Source of the DNA: Psoroptes ovis | Lineage: Eukaryota > Arthropoda > Arachnida > Sarcoptiformes > Psoroptidae | DNA: 64,000 nucleotides | Reading direction: 5' to 3' | Assembly: GCA_002943765.1 (NCBI GenBank) | Contig: PQWQ01000011.1 | Span: 620,001 to 684,000 of the forward strand | Shown: one piece after another, positions 26,601 to 34,640 of the stretch | Position numbering within the stretch: the stretch's first letter is position 1 | How the letters are laid out: the number at the start of each line of letters is the position of its first letter | The notes under the pieces: generated by a model | What the model was told of the DNA's origin: nothing | Database searches by the model: none | Seen by the model: only the letters and a program-made list of their open reading frames with translations | Translations under genes and position numbers: made by a program

Positions 26601-29600
26601 CTGCTTATTTTCTTATGTGATTTAATTCAAGTTTTTCTTCCACTTTTTATCTTCTAAATATTTTCGTTTTGGCTGTTCGGCTGTTGTTTGTTTGGTCGAT
26701 TGATTTGAAATTTAAATTTTTGTCCAAAACACATTCCAGCACAATACATCATGTGCACATTGTTTTTTTTTCGCTCCAATTTTTGGGATAATGTTGGGAA
26801 TATATTTTATTTTGAAAATTATTATTTTTTCGCTTTATCAAAGCATTGTTTTTTGTGTTTTGGCTGCCAAAAAAAAAATATGAAAAAAAAATAATGATAA
26901 TAATAATGGATATTTCGATCAAAATTGATTGATTGATTTTATGGCCATCAAATGCCGACCAAAACACCGATCATTGTTTATGACGCCATGTCCATATGTT
27001 TGAGGATATTATTTTCATTTTTTTTTATTTTTCTAATTTTTTCGACATTTTTGTTTTTCATTTTGATTGCCAAATTTGTTGTTTTTCTGTTTTTGTCATA
27101 ATTATTTATTTTTTTTCAATATAAATTTTCATTTTCATTTTTTTCGGCTCATTTTTTTTAATTCATTAATTTTTGTTTTGTTTTCAATTTTCAATTCTAT
27201 TAGACCTTTATGGACGATCAATAATGGTTGCCGTACTGTCGACTATAATGGAACACATCTGCGATGTTTGTGTAATGAATCCGGTTTGATCGGTGCTGTT
27301 AGCCGTCATACTGTTTTAATTGATTATGATAATAATGATATAAATGAAAATTCCGAAAATAATAATAATAATAACAATAAAGAATTTTATGATGCCGATA
27401 ATGTAAATTATGAAAATAATAATTTGTTCATTGATTCTTCGAACATTGATTCATCGACAATATTATCATCATCATCATCATCATTATCATCAACCACAAC
27501 TATTTCAACGGCTGAAAATTATTATAATTATTATAATAATCATCATAATAACGTTTCGGCTCGTATTATACGTTCTAGTGGTTTTCATATGTCGACAGGA
27601 ACAATGGCACCATCAAGTCATCATTTATTTTATGATATTGTTTTGTATACTAGCTTCATAATGAGTGTAATATTCTTTTCATTAACATTGATTATACAAT
27701 ATCGATTAAGACATTATGAAACAAGGGAAACATTTTTTATAATTAGAAATTTAATCATCTCATTATTATTGATTCAATTAACATTTTTATTGGGTACAAC
27801 GATACATATGGATTTATTTTGGATCAGAGTTGAACAATTATCAACCGGTTTTGAGCAAACAGCTTTATCGAATCAAATTAAACATATCCTATGCCTTTCA
27901 GTTCCAATATTTTTACATTTCATTCATTTAGCATCAATGTTTTGGATGTTATCATATACAATACTATTATATCAAAGAATGTGGCGTCGTCATAAAGGAT
28001 CATCATCATCATCATCATCAACGACAACAACATCAAATGAATTAGAAACAAACAAATCAATAAATTCTCAAAATTTTTCGGATAGCAATATAAATAATGA
28101 CAATAACAATAAATTACATACCAAAAGACGACGAAATTCAATAAAAAATTCATCTTCAATATCAAAAAATAATGATAATAGAATGACATTGAATGAATTG
28201 AGTGTTTTTAGCCATGAATATCGAAGAAAATTTCTAAAAAAATTGAAAACATTAAATAAACATCAATTTATGATGACAAATTTTAATAAAGAAACGAATA
28301 GCAGCAACGATATGACACGATTACAAAAAACCAAAAGCTATAATAATAATAATGAAAAATGTTCAATATTTAAAATGATCAAACAAAATATTTATAAATT
28401 TCATCCAAAAAATTTAATATCAAAAATAAAATTTAATAATAATAATAAAAATCGAAAGAATAATAATAATAATAATACCATATTTATACGATGTTCATTG
28501 GAAAATAATAATAATAGCATCAATAATCACAGTAATAGTAATAATAATAACGATTATGATTATAGTTTATCAAAAATTAATGTACCATTTTGTTCAAAAT
28601 ATCATCATCATCATCAACAACATCAACATTGTACAACTGAAATGTCCATTGATGATAATCATAATAACAGTTACAATAACAGTAATAACAGAGAACCATC
28701 GTTATCGGTGGATAAAAAATTATCATTGTCAATGAATCAAAAAATCAAAACCAATTCACCGTTACGGCAAAAATGTTCATTGTCATTGTCAACATCATCA
28801 TCATCGGCTAGTAAATCAAAAAATAAACAATACAATAATAATGATAATAATGAACATTCAGTACAACAACGAATGCAACAAAAAAATAATAATGTCGATG
28901 ATAATAATGATAATAATCATTATCATCATCATCATCATCATGATCATAATTCTCAACAACAATCAAAACATAATGATAATAATATTATTATTATATGTCT
29001 AGAGAATTTATCATTATTATCATTATTTCATTATCATCATTCAATTTTTATCACATGGAATTGTATACATTATTTATGTTTTTCATTAGGTTTTCCATTC
29101 ATATTTGTATTATTATCATATTTACTTAATTCCAAAGGATATGAAACAAAACGATAGTAAGTAGTACGGTGGATTTTTTTCTTAGCCTATTGTCCTATTA
29201 AAGAATATTATTATTGAAATTCTAGATTTTTATATTTTCAATATTTTGTATTTTGTTTTGTTTTTGAATATCTATTATCTTGTCCATATACAAATTTGAT
29301 TAATCATACATTTTGTTTTGTTTTGTCTTTTATCTTCTTATCATTTATTATTCCATATTGTTCTTTATTCAAAAGTTGTTGGATGTCCATCGAAGGTGGT
29401 ATTCAATATTCATTCATAATTCCAGTATTGCTACTATTATCGGTATGTATTATTGAATTTTATCCAGTATAAATATTAGATAAATGTTTAGAATCATGAA
29501 TAAAATTTTTATTAGTAATAAATTCTTATTGAAATAATAATAACATTGTTTCTTTTCTTATTTTCTTTTTTCTTACGATCATTTTTCATATTTATATTTT

Positions 29601-32600
29601 CGATTCAAAATGAATTGAAATACATACAAAAAATATTTATTATGATTATTATCATAAATCGTTTGATGCGGTGAATTTTCAATTTGTTATTCCAACCATT
29701 TCTTATTGTTTTTCTTATTTTCAATTATTATTCATCCATTCATTTCACTACATTTATTTATTATTTCACGTTTCATTTTTTTGAATTAATAATATTATTA
29801 TTGTTCAACAAATTAAATCAATCGAATATCGAAAACAAAAAATGATGTGATCAAAATATAATAATATCATAAATGAATAAAAAGTTAAATACATGTCTAA
29901 TATTGCTGGTATTGAAACGATATTTTGAACGAAAATCATTATCAAATCGTTTACAAATTCAACAAATACGTCCATCAATACGATCATGTATAATATTGCT
30001 ACCATTTTTTTGTCTAAATTGGTTTTTAGGCGTATTATCATTAGAAACATTACGTACAACACCATTCGAACTGATATTTGCATTAACAAATGGTCTTTAT
30101 TCATTTTTAGCATTCTATTTTCATTGTTATCAACGTTATAATGTAAGTAATCAATCGTAATCATAATAATAATAATAATTTTCTCATTCTTTATTTATTT
30201 TTTTTAAATCAAATCAAATAAATACAAATATATTAAATTATATTATTACTCTCTCTTACTTGCATGCGCTATAATATGATTCAAATAATTCAAATAATAA
30301 ATGAATGACGATTATCAAAATAGAAAAAACAAATAATATTAAATTAAATATCAGTATGAGAAGATGAAAAAAAAAGTAGAGAAAAATTAATGCAATATTA
30401 AATTATTTATCGTTTATAATCATATATAATAATAATAATAATAATAATTTCCACATAAATGATTTTGTCAATAATAATTATTATTATTATTACTATTTTT
30501 AATATCATTATTATTATTATTGTATTTTATTCTTATTTTATCTGAAGAAAAATTAATATATTTTACTGGTTTTTCTTTTTTTCAATGCTGCTGTTTGAAC
30601 GGAGAAAATTCAATATCATATGTGTGTACGTTTGTGTGCGGGGTAATAACAGTAAATCAATTATGATGTGTGCAATATGAGAAAAATAATAAGAAAAAAC
30701 TGGGGAAAATTGAAGAAAATATCCAAAAAAAAAAAAAAAAACTTTAAAGATCCCGAAATCCGAAATTCCATATTTCCTTTTTCTATAACGTCTTATAATA
30801 ATAATAATAAATGTGAAAATGTTTCATCATTTTCAATATTAACACCATTTATTTATTTAATAGTAATAATGATAATCATAATAATAATAATAAAAAATGA
30901 CAAACAATCATCATCAGCAAACAAACAACCGAAACACATAAACATTAACATCATCAGAGTTTCAGAATTAATGTGTTTATATACATTTGTATATTAAATT
31001 GTAATTATGAATTCATTCATATTCGGTTATTTTTCATTTAGCTTGATGCGACTTTTGCTCATTTTCTTGCCATCATTTTGTTGTTTGTTTGTAATTTACA
31101 ATGATATTTTGATGCTCCAAGTTCATGATATATTTTTTAATATAAATTTTTGTTTATGCCTTGAGGTTGAATTCTATTTTTTTCATTTGACTCCTCTGTT
31201 TATCATTTTTGACAATATAATTTCGTGTATCTGAGTTTGATTCTAAAGTTTCTAATAGAAACTTTGCAAGACTTATACCAAAATACACACGCATTAAGCC
31301 ATAGTTTATTCAATTGATTCAGTCATTTTTCGTCATTCAATCATTCATTTATTCAATTTTGTTTTGGAATTTTCCAAAGATTTTTGTAGCTTTTTGACAA
31401 CACAATACACCGACGACAAATACAAATGATGATGATAATGTTGGTGGTGGTGATGGTTTCATTTTTTATTCGAAGATTTCTTGTTCTTATCCCACCATAA
31501 TGCTATGAGAGAGAATCAAAGTTTTTTTTCTCAAAATTCAAAATATGAAAATTTTCGATTTTTAGTCCAATGTTTTTCCATGTATAATTTTGCATTTGCA
31601 TTTATTTGACTACGAACAAACAAACAAACAATAAACGGCTGCAAAAATGAATTCAAAATTTAAAAATTCTTGGCAAAATTCTGATAAGATTCTTACAACA
31701 AAAAAAAAAAAAAAACTTACACTGGCTAGTATCATAAATCAATTTATATTCCGTTTTTTTCCATTTATCCATATTTTTTTCCCATCCATTTCTCCCATCT
31801 CTCTCTCTCTCCCTATGAATGTTGATTTTTGTTTTTTTTTCTTTTTTTTTTGTTGCATTTTCTTGAACAGATAAAAACTTTTAAATTTTCATATTTAAGA
31901 AATAGGAAAGGGAGTGAGAGAGAGAATAAAAATGGATGAAAAATATCGCAATTTTTCGTTGAAATTTGAATATTTTTTTGTTCGGGGAAATACTTGAATT
32001 TAAGTCATTGAATAAAAAGAATAAAAAATGAGAATAAAAATGGAATAAAATTTATTTTTCTTGTTTTCTTTTCTTTTCTATTATTTTTTCTTTTAGCTTA
32101 AATATTATTTTCAACAATATGGTACATTACGATTAATATTTATGGATTTTATGTATGATAATAGTAATAGTAATAGTAATAATAATAACAATAATGGTGG
32201 TGAATTCGGTGGTAGCAATAATCAAGGAATAATATCTAAATTTATTACAAAATATATTCATAAATGGTTTCCTAGTATTGATGATAATTTAGACGACCAT
32301 TATCCTGATCATCTTTATCATCATAATCATCATCAACATCAATATAATCATAGTGAATATACAAATGATGATTGTAATGATTATGATATAGATGTCAAGA
32401 ATAATCATTTACAACAACAACAGCATCAACATTATCATCATTATCATCATCATCATCATCATCATTCATATTCTAGATATAATCATCATCATCATCATCC
32501 TCATCCTTATCGTCATTCAGGAAAAAATCCAAATCATTTAGATTCTGATGTTTCCGAACTTTTATTACAAAAAGATTCATCAATGATGTTAATGTCTTCA

Positions 32601-34172
32601 GATCGATTGAATTATGCTAATAATATCAATGATGTCAATGTTGATGATGATGATACTACGGGTGATAATGATCGAATACTATCGAATTGTGATAAAAATG
32701 TCAGAGAAATCGAAAACAATCATCAAATTTCAACTCAAAATTGCCAAAATTCTAGAATAAAGGCAAATTCATACTGTAATAGTGATGATAATAATGATTC
32801 ACTATCATCTGAAAACATCATTCATTCAATGATCGAAACAGCAACAGTGGATGATTTTTCTTCGCAATCATTAACGGCATTAAATCGATCGTTAAGTTTT
32901 CCAACAATTTCTTCAGATCATCAGCCTTATTCTTTTATTGAACATGAACAACATGAGCCACAAAAACAAAATAACGATTCGAATTGTTTAATCGAGACAG
33001 TAAGAAGCGTATCGCCGACAATTAATTTATTGGAAACGACTATAATCAACCCGAATAAAATTATTGAACAAACAACTAATGCGATGCCAACAAAGATAAC
33101 ATCACAGTTACATTCTTCTCATTCGTGTTGTTATTGTTATTATTGTCACCAATGTCAACAATCCATTAATAATGTTGATGATAATTTAGAAAATACAGAA
33201 TCTAGTTTACCATTATTATTACATCAACAAAAACAAGCAATAAATAATGGTGAATACTATCCACATCATCATCTGTCATCGTGTTTATATTCTTCGTCAT
33301 CACAACCATTTACATCATCAACAACAATATCACCAGTAAAACTGCCAACTACATCTATTCCATCATCAAATTCATCCTCTGTTTATTATCATCATCATCA
33401 TCATCAACAACAACAACAACAACAACATTATCAACCAGAAAATTTCAATGAAATAAACATTAAAGATTTTTTGAATTTCAAAAATACTGATAATAATAAT
33501 ATATCTAACAAAATTTTTGGATCGATTGATTTAGATTCAACCATAGAACAACGACGGCAACCAAAACAAATATTATCAACAATAGAAAATGGTTTTGAAA
33601 TCATTGCAAACAACAACAATAACAATAATGATAACATTATTGCTTCGAATGAAAATGATGGAAAAAATAAAATCATTAATGTTGATAATGATAAAAATTG
33701 TGGTAGTTTGAAAAATGATGATGAAATTTTCGAAACATTTTTCAAATCTTATGGAATTTACCATAATCAAAGATCAAATTTGAATAATTTCGAGACAATG
33801 ATGGCAAAAAATAATAAATCAAGAAATCAATTAACAAAAATTGATTTTTCATTACCATCAATCGATGATAATGATGATGAACGTAATACAAATAATGATA
33901 ATAATAATAGTCATTCAAATTTAATATCATCATCATCATCGAATATGAATCATTGTATGAGCGAAGATGATGAAGATGAAGAATTAATTATTATCGAAAT
34001 CGACGATGATGATGATGAAGATGACGTAGATGATGAAGATGCAGACGAAGACGATGATGATGATGATGATGATGACGACGATATCGATGATGATGAAGAT
34101 GATGATTGTACAGATGAAATGCATGAATTTGATTATTATGGACAAAATTCACCCATGACCGAATCATTTTGA
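1058..34172 (+). CDS. latrophilin-like adhesion GPCR, 12 exons, about 3,439 aa
   Basis: The model joins 1058-3986, 4082-4600, 13850-15024, 16944-17159, 17314-17415, 20255-20417, 20550-20774, 20866-21502, 27204-29156, 29376-29442, 29885-30142 and 32097-34172. All junctions are GT-AG and all phases agree (1,1,0,0,0,1,1,2,2,0,0). Domains read directly are: hydrophobic N-terminal signal; Asn/Gln/Ser-rich region to about residue 1460; HormR about 1467-1530; GAIN about 1540-2015 ending in a GPS (W1992, C1998, C2010, C2012); TM1 about 2131-2155; TM2 2166-2190; TM3 2218-2245; TM4 about 2603-2630; TM5 2645-2670; TM6 2696-2715; TM7 2722-2742; tail to 3439. HormR+GAIN+7TM_2 is the latrophilin/ADGRL plan of plasma-membrane adhesion receptors, but the lectin domain is missing. 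The ligand is unknown. The exon 2-3 link spans 9.2 kb and rests on phase alone, so extra or alternative exons are possible. Family call strong; exact orthology uncertain. Confidence 0.87.
4082..4600 (+). CDS. GPCR exon 2: Asn-rich ectodomain
   Basis: The acceptor ttgttag|at follows a 95-base intron and restores phase 1, giving D-Y-K-Q at the junction. The exon is 173 codons of Asn-rich sequence with a Leu run encoded by CTG/TTG triplets. It ends at aatg|gtatgt, again in phase 1. No domain is recognised. Confidence 0.75.
5614..5641. repeat. (AC)14 microsatellite
   Basis: Uninterrupted AC dinucleotide run inside GPCR intron 2, followed by degenerate CA units to about 5665. Confidence 0.95.
8852..8875. 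repeat. (TG)12 microsatellite
   Basis: Uninterrupted TG run inside GPCR intron 2. Confidence 0.95.
13850..15024 (+). CDS. GPCR exon 3: linker and hormone-receptor (HormR) domain
   Basis: Acceptor tttttttag|at at 13849; the first full codon is TTG (L), so no start is needed here. The first 310 residues are Asn/Ser-rich with sequons. The last 75 carry a HormR domain: F-C-P, then I-I-W-P-S-T-D, Q-P-C-P, R-F-C-G, A-K-W-S-K-P-D and N-E-C, the cysteine/tryptophan order of latrophilin and class B receptors. Donor ttg|gtaagc, phase 0. Confidence 0.88.
15025..16943 (+). other. GPCR intron 3, 1.9 kb
   Basis: GT-AG intron between the HormR exon and the first GAIN exon, phase 0. It holds an AAT run near 15845-15870 and short chance frames only. 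Confidence 0.6.
16944..17159 (+). CDS. GPCR exon 4: start of GAIN subdomain A
   Basis: Acceptor tacag|tta, phase 0 on both sides, 72 codons. The sequence is helical and lacks homopolymers, with pattern L-I-D-S-L and Y-N-T-L-K-I-F-N-L-I-L-K. Position and character fit GAIN subdomain A helices. Donor cag|gtaagt. Confidence 0.8.
17314..17415 (+). CDS. GPCR exon 5: GAIN subdomain A, 34 codons
   Basis: A short exon missed by simple ORF finding. Acceptor tttatag|tct; it reads S-T-I-I-I-T-D-R-L-F-D-T-I-I-Q-P and then Asn/His-rich residues to the donor aat|gtaagt. Phase 0 on both sides. The first half matches the 'S.(D)NLL' type helix of GAIN subdomain A. Confidence 0.75.
17416..20254 (+). other. 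GPCR intron 5, 2.8 kb
   Basis: AT-rich intron with an 8-bp hairpin at 18951-18981 (ACTGTGGC/GCCACAGT), TG and TTA runs, and no supported gene on either strand. Confidence 0.55.
20255..20417 (+). CDS. GPCR exon 6: GAIN core
   Basis: The frame is open from 20225; the most likely acceptor is tcaag at 20254 (weak pyrimidine tract), giving phase 0 and K-S-I-T-T-E-L-L at the start. It includes the helix L-L-M-D-N-V-L-R-A-F. Donor ttag|gtaatt in phase 1. The 5' edge is the least certain junction of the model. Confidence 0.68.
20550..20774 (+). CDS. GPCR exon 7: GAIN core
   Basis: A 132-base intron with a long poly-T tract precedes acceptor cacag|ga. The exon carries mixed hydrophobic strands (N-L-R-Y-Q, K-L-L-I-T-L-I-K) and a Ser-rich insert. 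Donor aatg|gtttgt is weak but joins in phase 1 to exon 8 as N-G-M-N-E-L. Confidence 0.72.
20866..21502 (+). CDS. GPCR exon 8: GAIN subdomain B, first half of the GPS
   Basis: Acceptor aatag|gt, phase 1. It contains beta-type segments (I-I-S-I-S-L-V-P-A, V-V-P-C-F-E-V-V-F-H-F) interrupted by Asn/Asp-rich inserts, and ends Q-F-D-T-I-Q-C-A-Q-L-I-I-S-H-R-K, where the Cys is the expected first GPS cysteine. Donor aaca|gtaagt, phase 2. Confidence 0.8.
22860..23004 (+). repeat. left terminal inverted repeat of the transposon
   Basis: Begins CAAGGGAACATTGCC and runs 145 bases to GAAGTGCATGAG. It is the reverse complement of 25278-25422 except for one base (C against A at the 15th position). Confidence 0.95.
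23129..23322. repeat. internal inverted repeat in the transposon 5' region
   Basis: The arms 23129-23187 and 23264-23322 are 59 bases each and pair at 55 of 59 positions, around a 76-base spacer. It lies between the left TIR and the transposase start. It could be a nested palindromic insertion or a structured regulatory or transposase-binding region. Confidence 0.9.
23808..25313 (+). CDS. Tc1/mariner-superfamily transposase, pogo/Tigger (CENP-B) type, 501 aa
   Basis: ATG at 23808; an in-frame TTG lies 27 bases upstream but ATG is preferred. The order is an acidic N-terminus, a helical region about 80-130, a CENP-B-like helix-turn-helix about 136-193 (R-R-W-A-L-E-E-A-R-R, S-S-S-W-I-Y-E-F-K-K-R), then a DDE core. 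Catalytic residues by motif are D238 (I-I-N-T-D-Q-S-G), D351 (L-V-I-D-S-F-S-S-H) and D386 (S-F-L-Q-P-L-D), with 34 residues between the last two. These match Tigger-type NxDE, LLLDN and LLQPLD motifs. The C-terminus has a Cys/His finger: C470, C474, C482, C485, C490, H493. The final 12 codons lie in the right TIR. No frameshift or stop interrupts it. Function: cut-and-paste transposition in the nucleus. Codon use is unlike host exons. Transcribed in the same sense as the host gene. Confidence 0.93.
   Translation: MNINCGSLLEELRKINIPRPSREANEAEKELSRSILGLIRKIEEASNYEMIEDEELLPDPSEDEIEYVTTFEPLQAPTEFFTYEYIERVLKYKDEGHSFSSVQHMFRRVKHDKYLTNFRRYLEKMGTNREKYAKISSHCWTMFTSARANNSTIHDRDLRRWALEEARRLQLVDFRASSSWIYEFKKRNKIVSRKITKFVTMKQQRDKEEIENKGVEFLHDFNEEIVPNFSPEQIINTDQSGYQYEMHGNRTLSFEGERDTLDAARSSSSLTHSYTIQPMISMAGKLLPRLMIVLQEPSGKFGPRVAASLPRIPGVFITCSKSGKVEKSILKEWADQCLNAVVEEKACLVIDSFSSHKAADLFEIEGKEITIRMLPEGSTSFLQPLDVYFFHQWKDFMKRFTERIILDDLPVVLHDRKTVIVAHSLIWNQFRAPVFNTMILFAWKKSGFPVDCPMFDPIDKVLFDVLDEKCSIDCNVSAFIQCGYCKKPLCLMHFFSPPHAH
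25278..25422 (-). repeat. right terminal inverted repeat of the transposon
   Basis: Reverse complement of 22860-23004 with one mismatch. Bases 25278-25313 also encode the end of the transposase, including the stop codon. Confidence 0.95.
27204..29156 (+). CDS. GPCR exon 9: GPS, TM1-TM4 and giant loop 2
   Basis: Starts with the GPS second half: P-L-W, N-N-G-C, C-L-C-N-E-S-G. A Ser/Asn-rich linker of about 115 residues follows, then TM1 (I-V-L-Y-T-S-F-I-M-S-V-I-F-F), TM2 (R-N-L-I-I-S-L-L-L-I-Q), TM3 with the conserved F-L-H-F and F-W-M-L, then Q-R-M-W-R-R-H. About 350 Asn/His/Ser/Lys-rich residues separate this from TM4 (T-W-N-C-I-H-Y-L-C-F). Adhesion GPCRs normally have about 15-20 residues there. 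I see no convincing donor just after TM3 that would remove the insert. Donor gata|gtaagt, phase 2; the frame meets TAG at 29155, inside the intron junction. Confidence 0.85.
29376..29442 (+). CDS. GPCR exon 10: extracellular loop 2 cysteine and TM5
   Basis: A 67-base exon too short for ORF tables. Acceptor caaaag|t completes Tyr, then C-W-M-S-I-E-G-G and I-I-P-V-L-L-L-L-S to donor tcg|gtatgt. C-W-(L/M)-S is the hallmark of the class B2 loop 2 that pairs with the TM3 cysteine. Confidence 0.88.
29443..29884 (+). other. GPCR intron 10, 442 bases
   Basis: AT-rich GT-AG intron, phase 0, with nothing else visible. The acceptor aaaaag has a poor pyrimidine tract. Confidence 0.65.
29885..30142 (+). 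CDS. GPCR exon 11: TM5 end, TM6, TM7
   Basis: 86 codons, phase 0 on both sides. Reads L-N-T-C-L-I-L-L-V-L (end of TM5), R-P-S-I-R-S-C-I-I-L-L-P (start of TM6), L-N-W-F-L-G-V-L, then F-E-L-I-F-A-L-T-N-G-L-Y and A-F-Y-F-H-C-Y (TM7). The N-x-x-x-x-F-x-F-H-C pattern is typical of adhesion GPCR TM7. Donor aat|gtaagt. Confidence 0.9.
30143..32096 (+). other. GPCR intron 11, 1.95 kb
   Basis: AT-rich GT-AG intron, phase 0, with AAT/TTA triplet runs near 30430-30520. No supported gene. Confidence 0.6.
32097..34172 (+). CDS. GPCR exon 12: cytoplasmic tail, 691 codons
   Basis: Acceptor ttttag|ctt continues TM7 as L-K-Y-Y-F-Q-Q-Y-G. The tail has His-rich blocks (about 32310-32515), a cysteine cluster C-C-Y-C-Y-Y-C-H-Q-C (about 33126-33158), Gln/His runs, and a long Asp/Glu tract (33970-34110). 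It ends M-T-E-S-F. No folded domain is recognised; it is probably a disordered signalling or scaffold tail (inference). Confidence 0.85.
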   Translation, partial: LKYYFQQYGTLRLIFMDFMYDNSNSNSNNNNNNGGEFGGSNNQGIISKFITKYIHKWFPSIDDNLDDHYPDHLYHHNHHQHQYNHSEYTNDDCNDYDIDVKNNHLQQQQHQHYHHYHHHHHHHSYSRYNHHHHHPHPYRHSGKNPNHLDSDVSELLLQKDSSMMLMSSDRLNYANNINDVNVDDDDTTGDNDRILSNCDKNVREIENNHQISTQNCQNSRIKANSYCNSDDNNDSLSSENIIHSMIETATVDDFSSQSLTALNRSLSFPTISSDHQPYSFIEHEQHEPQKQNNDSNCLIETVRSVSPTINLLETTIINPNKIIEQTTNAMPTKITSQLHSSHSCCYCYYCHQCQQSINNVDDNLENTESSLPLLLHQQKQAINNGEYYPHHHLSSCLYSSSSQPFTSSTTISPVKLPTTSIPSSNSSSVYYHHHHHQQQQQQQHYQPENFNEINIKDFLNFKNTDNNNISNKIFGSIDLDSTIEQRRQPKQILSTIENGFEIIANNNNNNNDNIIASNENDGKNKIINVDNDKNCGSLKNDDEIFETFFKSYGIYHNQRSNLNNFETMMAKNNKSRNQLTKIDFSLPSIDDNDDERNTNNDNNNSHSNLISSSSSNMNHCMSEDDEDEELIIIEIDDDDDEDDVDDEDADEDDDDDDDDDDDIDDDEDDDCTDEMHEFDYYGQNSPMTESF

Positions 34173-34183
34173 AATGATTGTAA

Positions 34184-34280
34184 AATAAAATAATTATTAA
34201 AGTTTTCTATGTAAAAAAATTGAAAAAAAAGTTTAAAAATAAAGAATTATCTTGTAAAATTTACATTGTAAATCAATAAA
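34184..34280 (+). terminator. polyadenylation signals of the GPCR gene
   Basis: AATAAA hexamers occur at 34184-34189, 34238-34243 and 34275-34280, 12 to 108 bases after the stop. Which one is used cannot be told. Confidence 0.6.
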
Positions 34281-34640
34281 GCTTTATTTCATGATAATTT
34301 CGTACTTCATTTGCCGCAAAGCGAAATTCAAATCCAAGAGAGCAGAACTGCCATCTAAGAATGCAAATTTTGAAATTTTTTCGAGTTTGATCATGACCAC
34401 ATAAAAGATGGCTGTGGTTTCGATTTTTTTTTATTTGAAAATTTTTTCAAATAAAAAATAAAATCAGATAAAATTGGAAAACTTTTCCAAAGATTTATTT
34501 GCATATAAATATAGATTTTTAATTAAAAGTTTGAACGAAAAAAAATATAATTAAAAATTTCAAATTAAAATTTTCAAATTTTCAATATCAGTATAAAGTT
34601 TTTTTCAAGTGATCAAAGTAATAAAAATAAAATATAATTT
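34281..34640. other. convergent intergenic spacer
   Basis: Separates the GPCR 3' end from the 3' end of the minus-strand gene. It has CCAT-type motifs (CTGCCATCTAAG near 34348 and AAGATGGCTG near 34407) and, on the minus strand, AATAAA at 34499-34494 for the neighbouring gene. No coding potential seen. Confidence 0.5.
34494..34499 (-). terminator. polyadenylation signal for the minus-strand membrane-protein gene
   Basis: TTTATT on the plus strand reads AATAAA on the minus strand, about 142 bases after the stop codon at 34641. Confidence 0.45.

Larger units (their letters stand above)
21503..27203 (+). other. GPCR intron 8, 5.7 kb, hosting a DNA transposon
   Basis: Donor gtaagt and acceptor ctattag, phase 2; the join makes Q-P-L-W across the GPS. 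About 2.57 kb of it is the transposon listed separately. The rest is AT-rich with long poly-A and poly-T runs (for example near 25660 and 25885) and no other gene I support. Confidence 0.7.
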
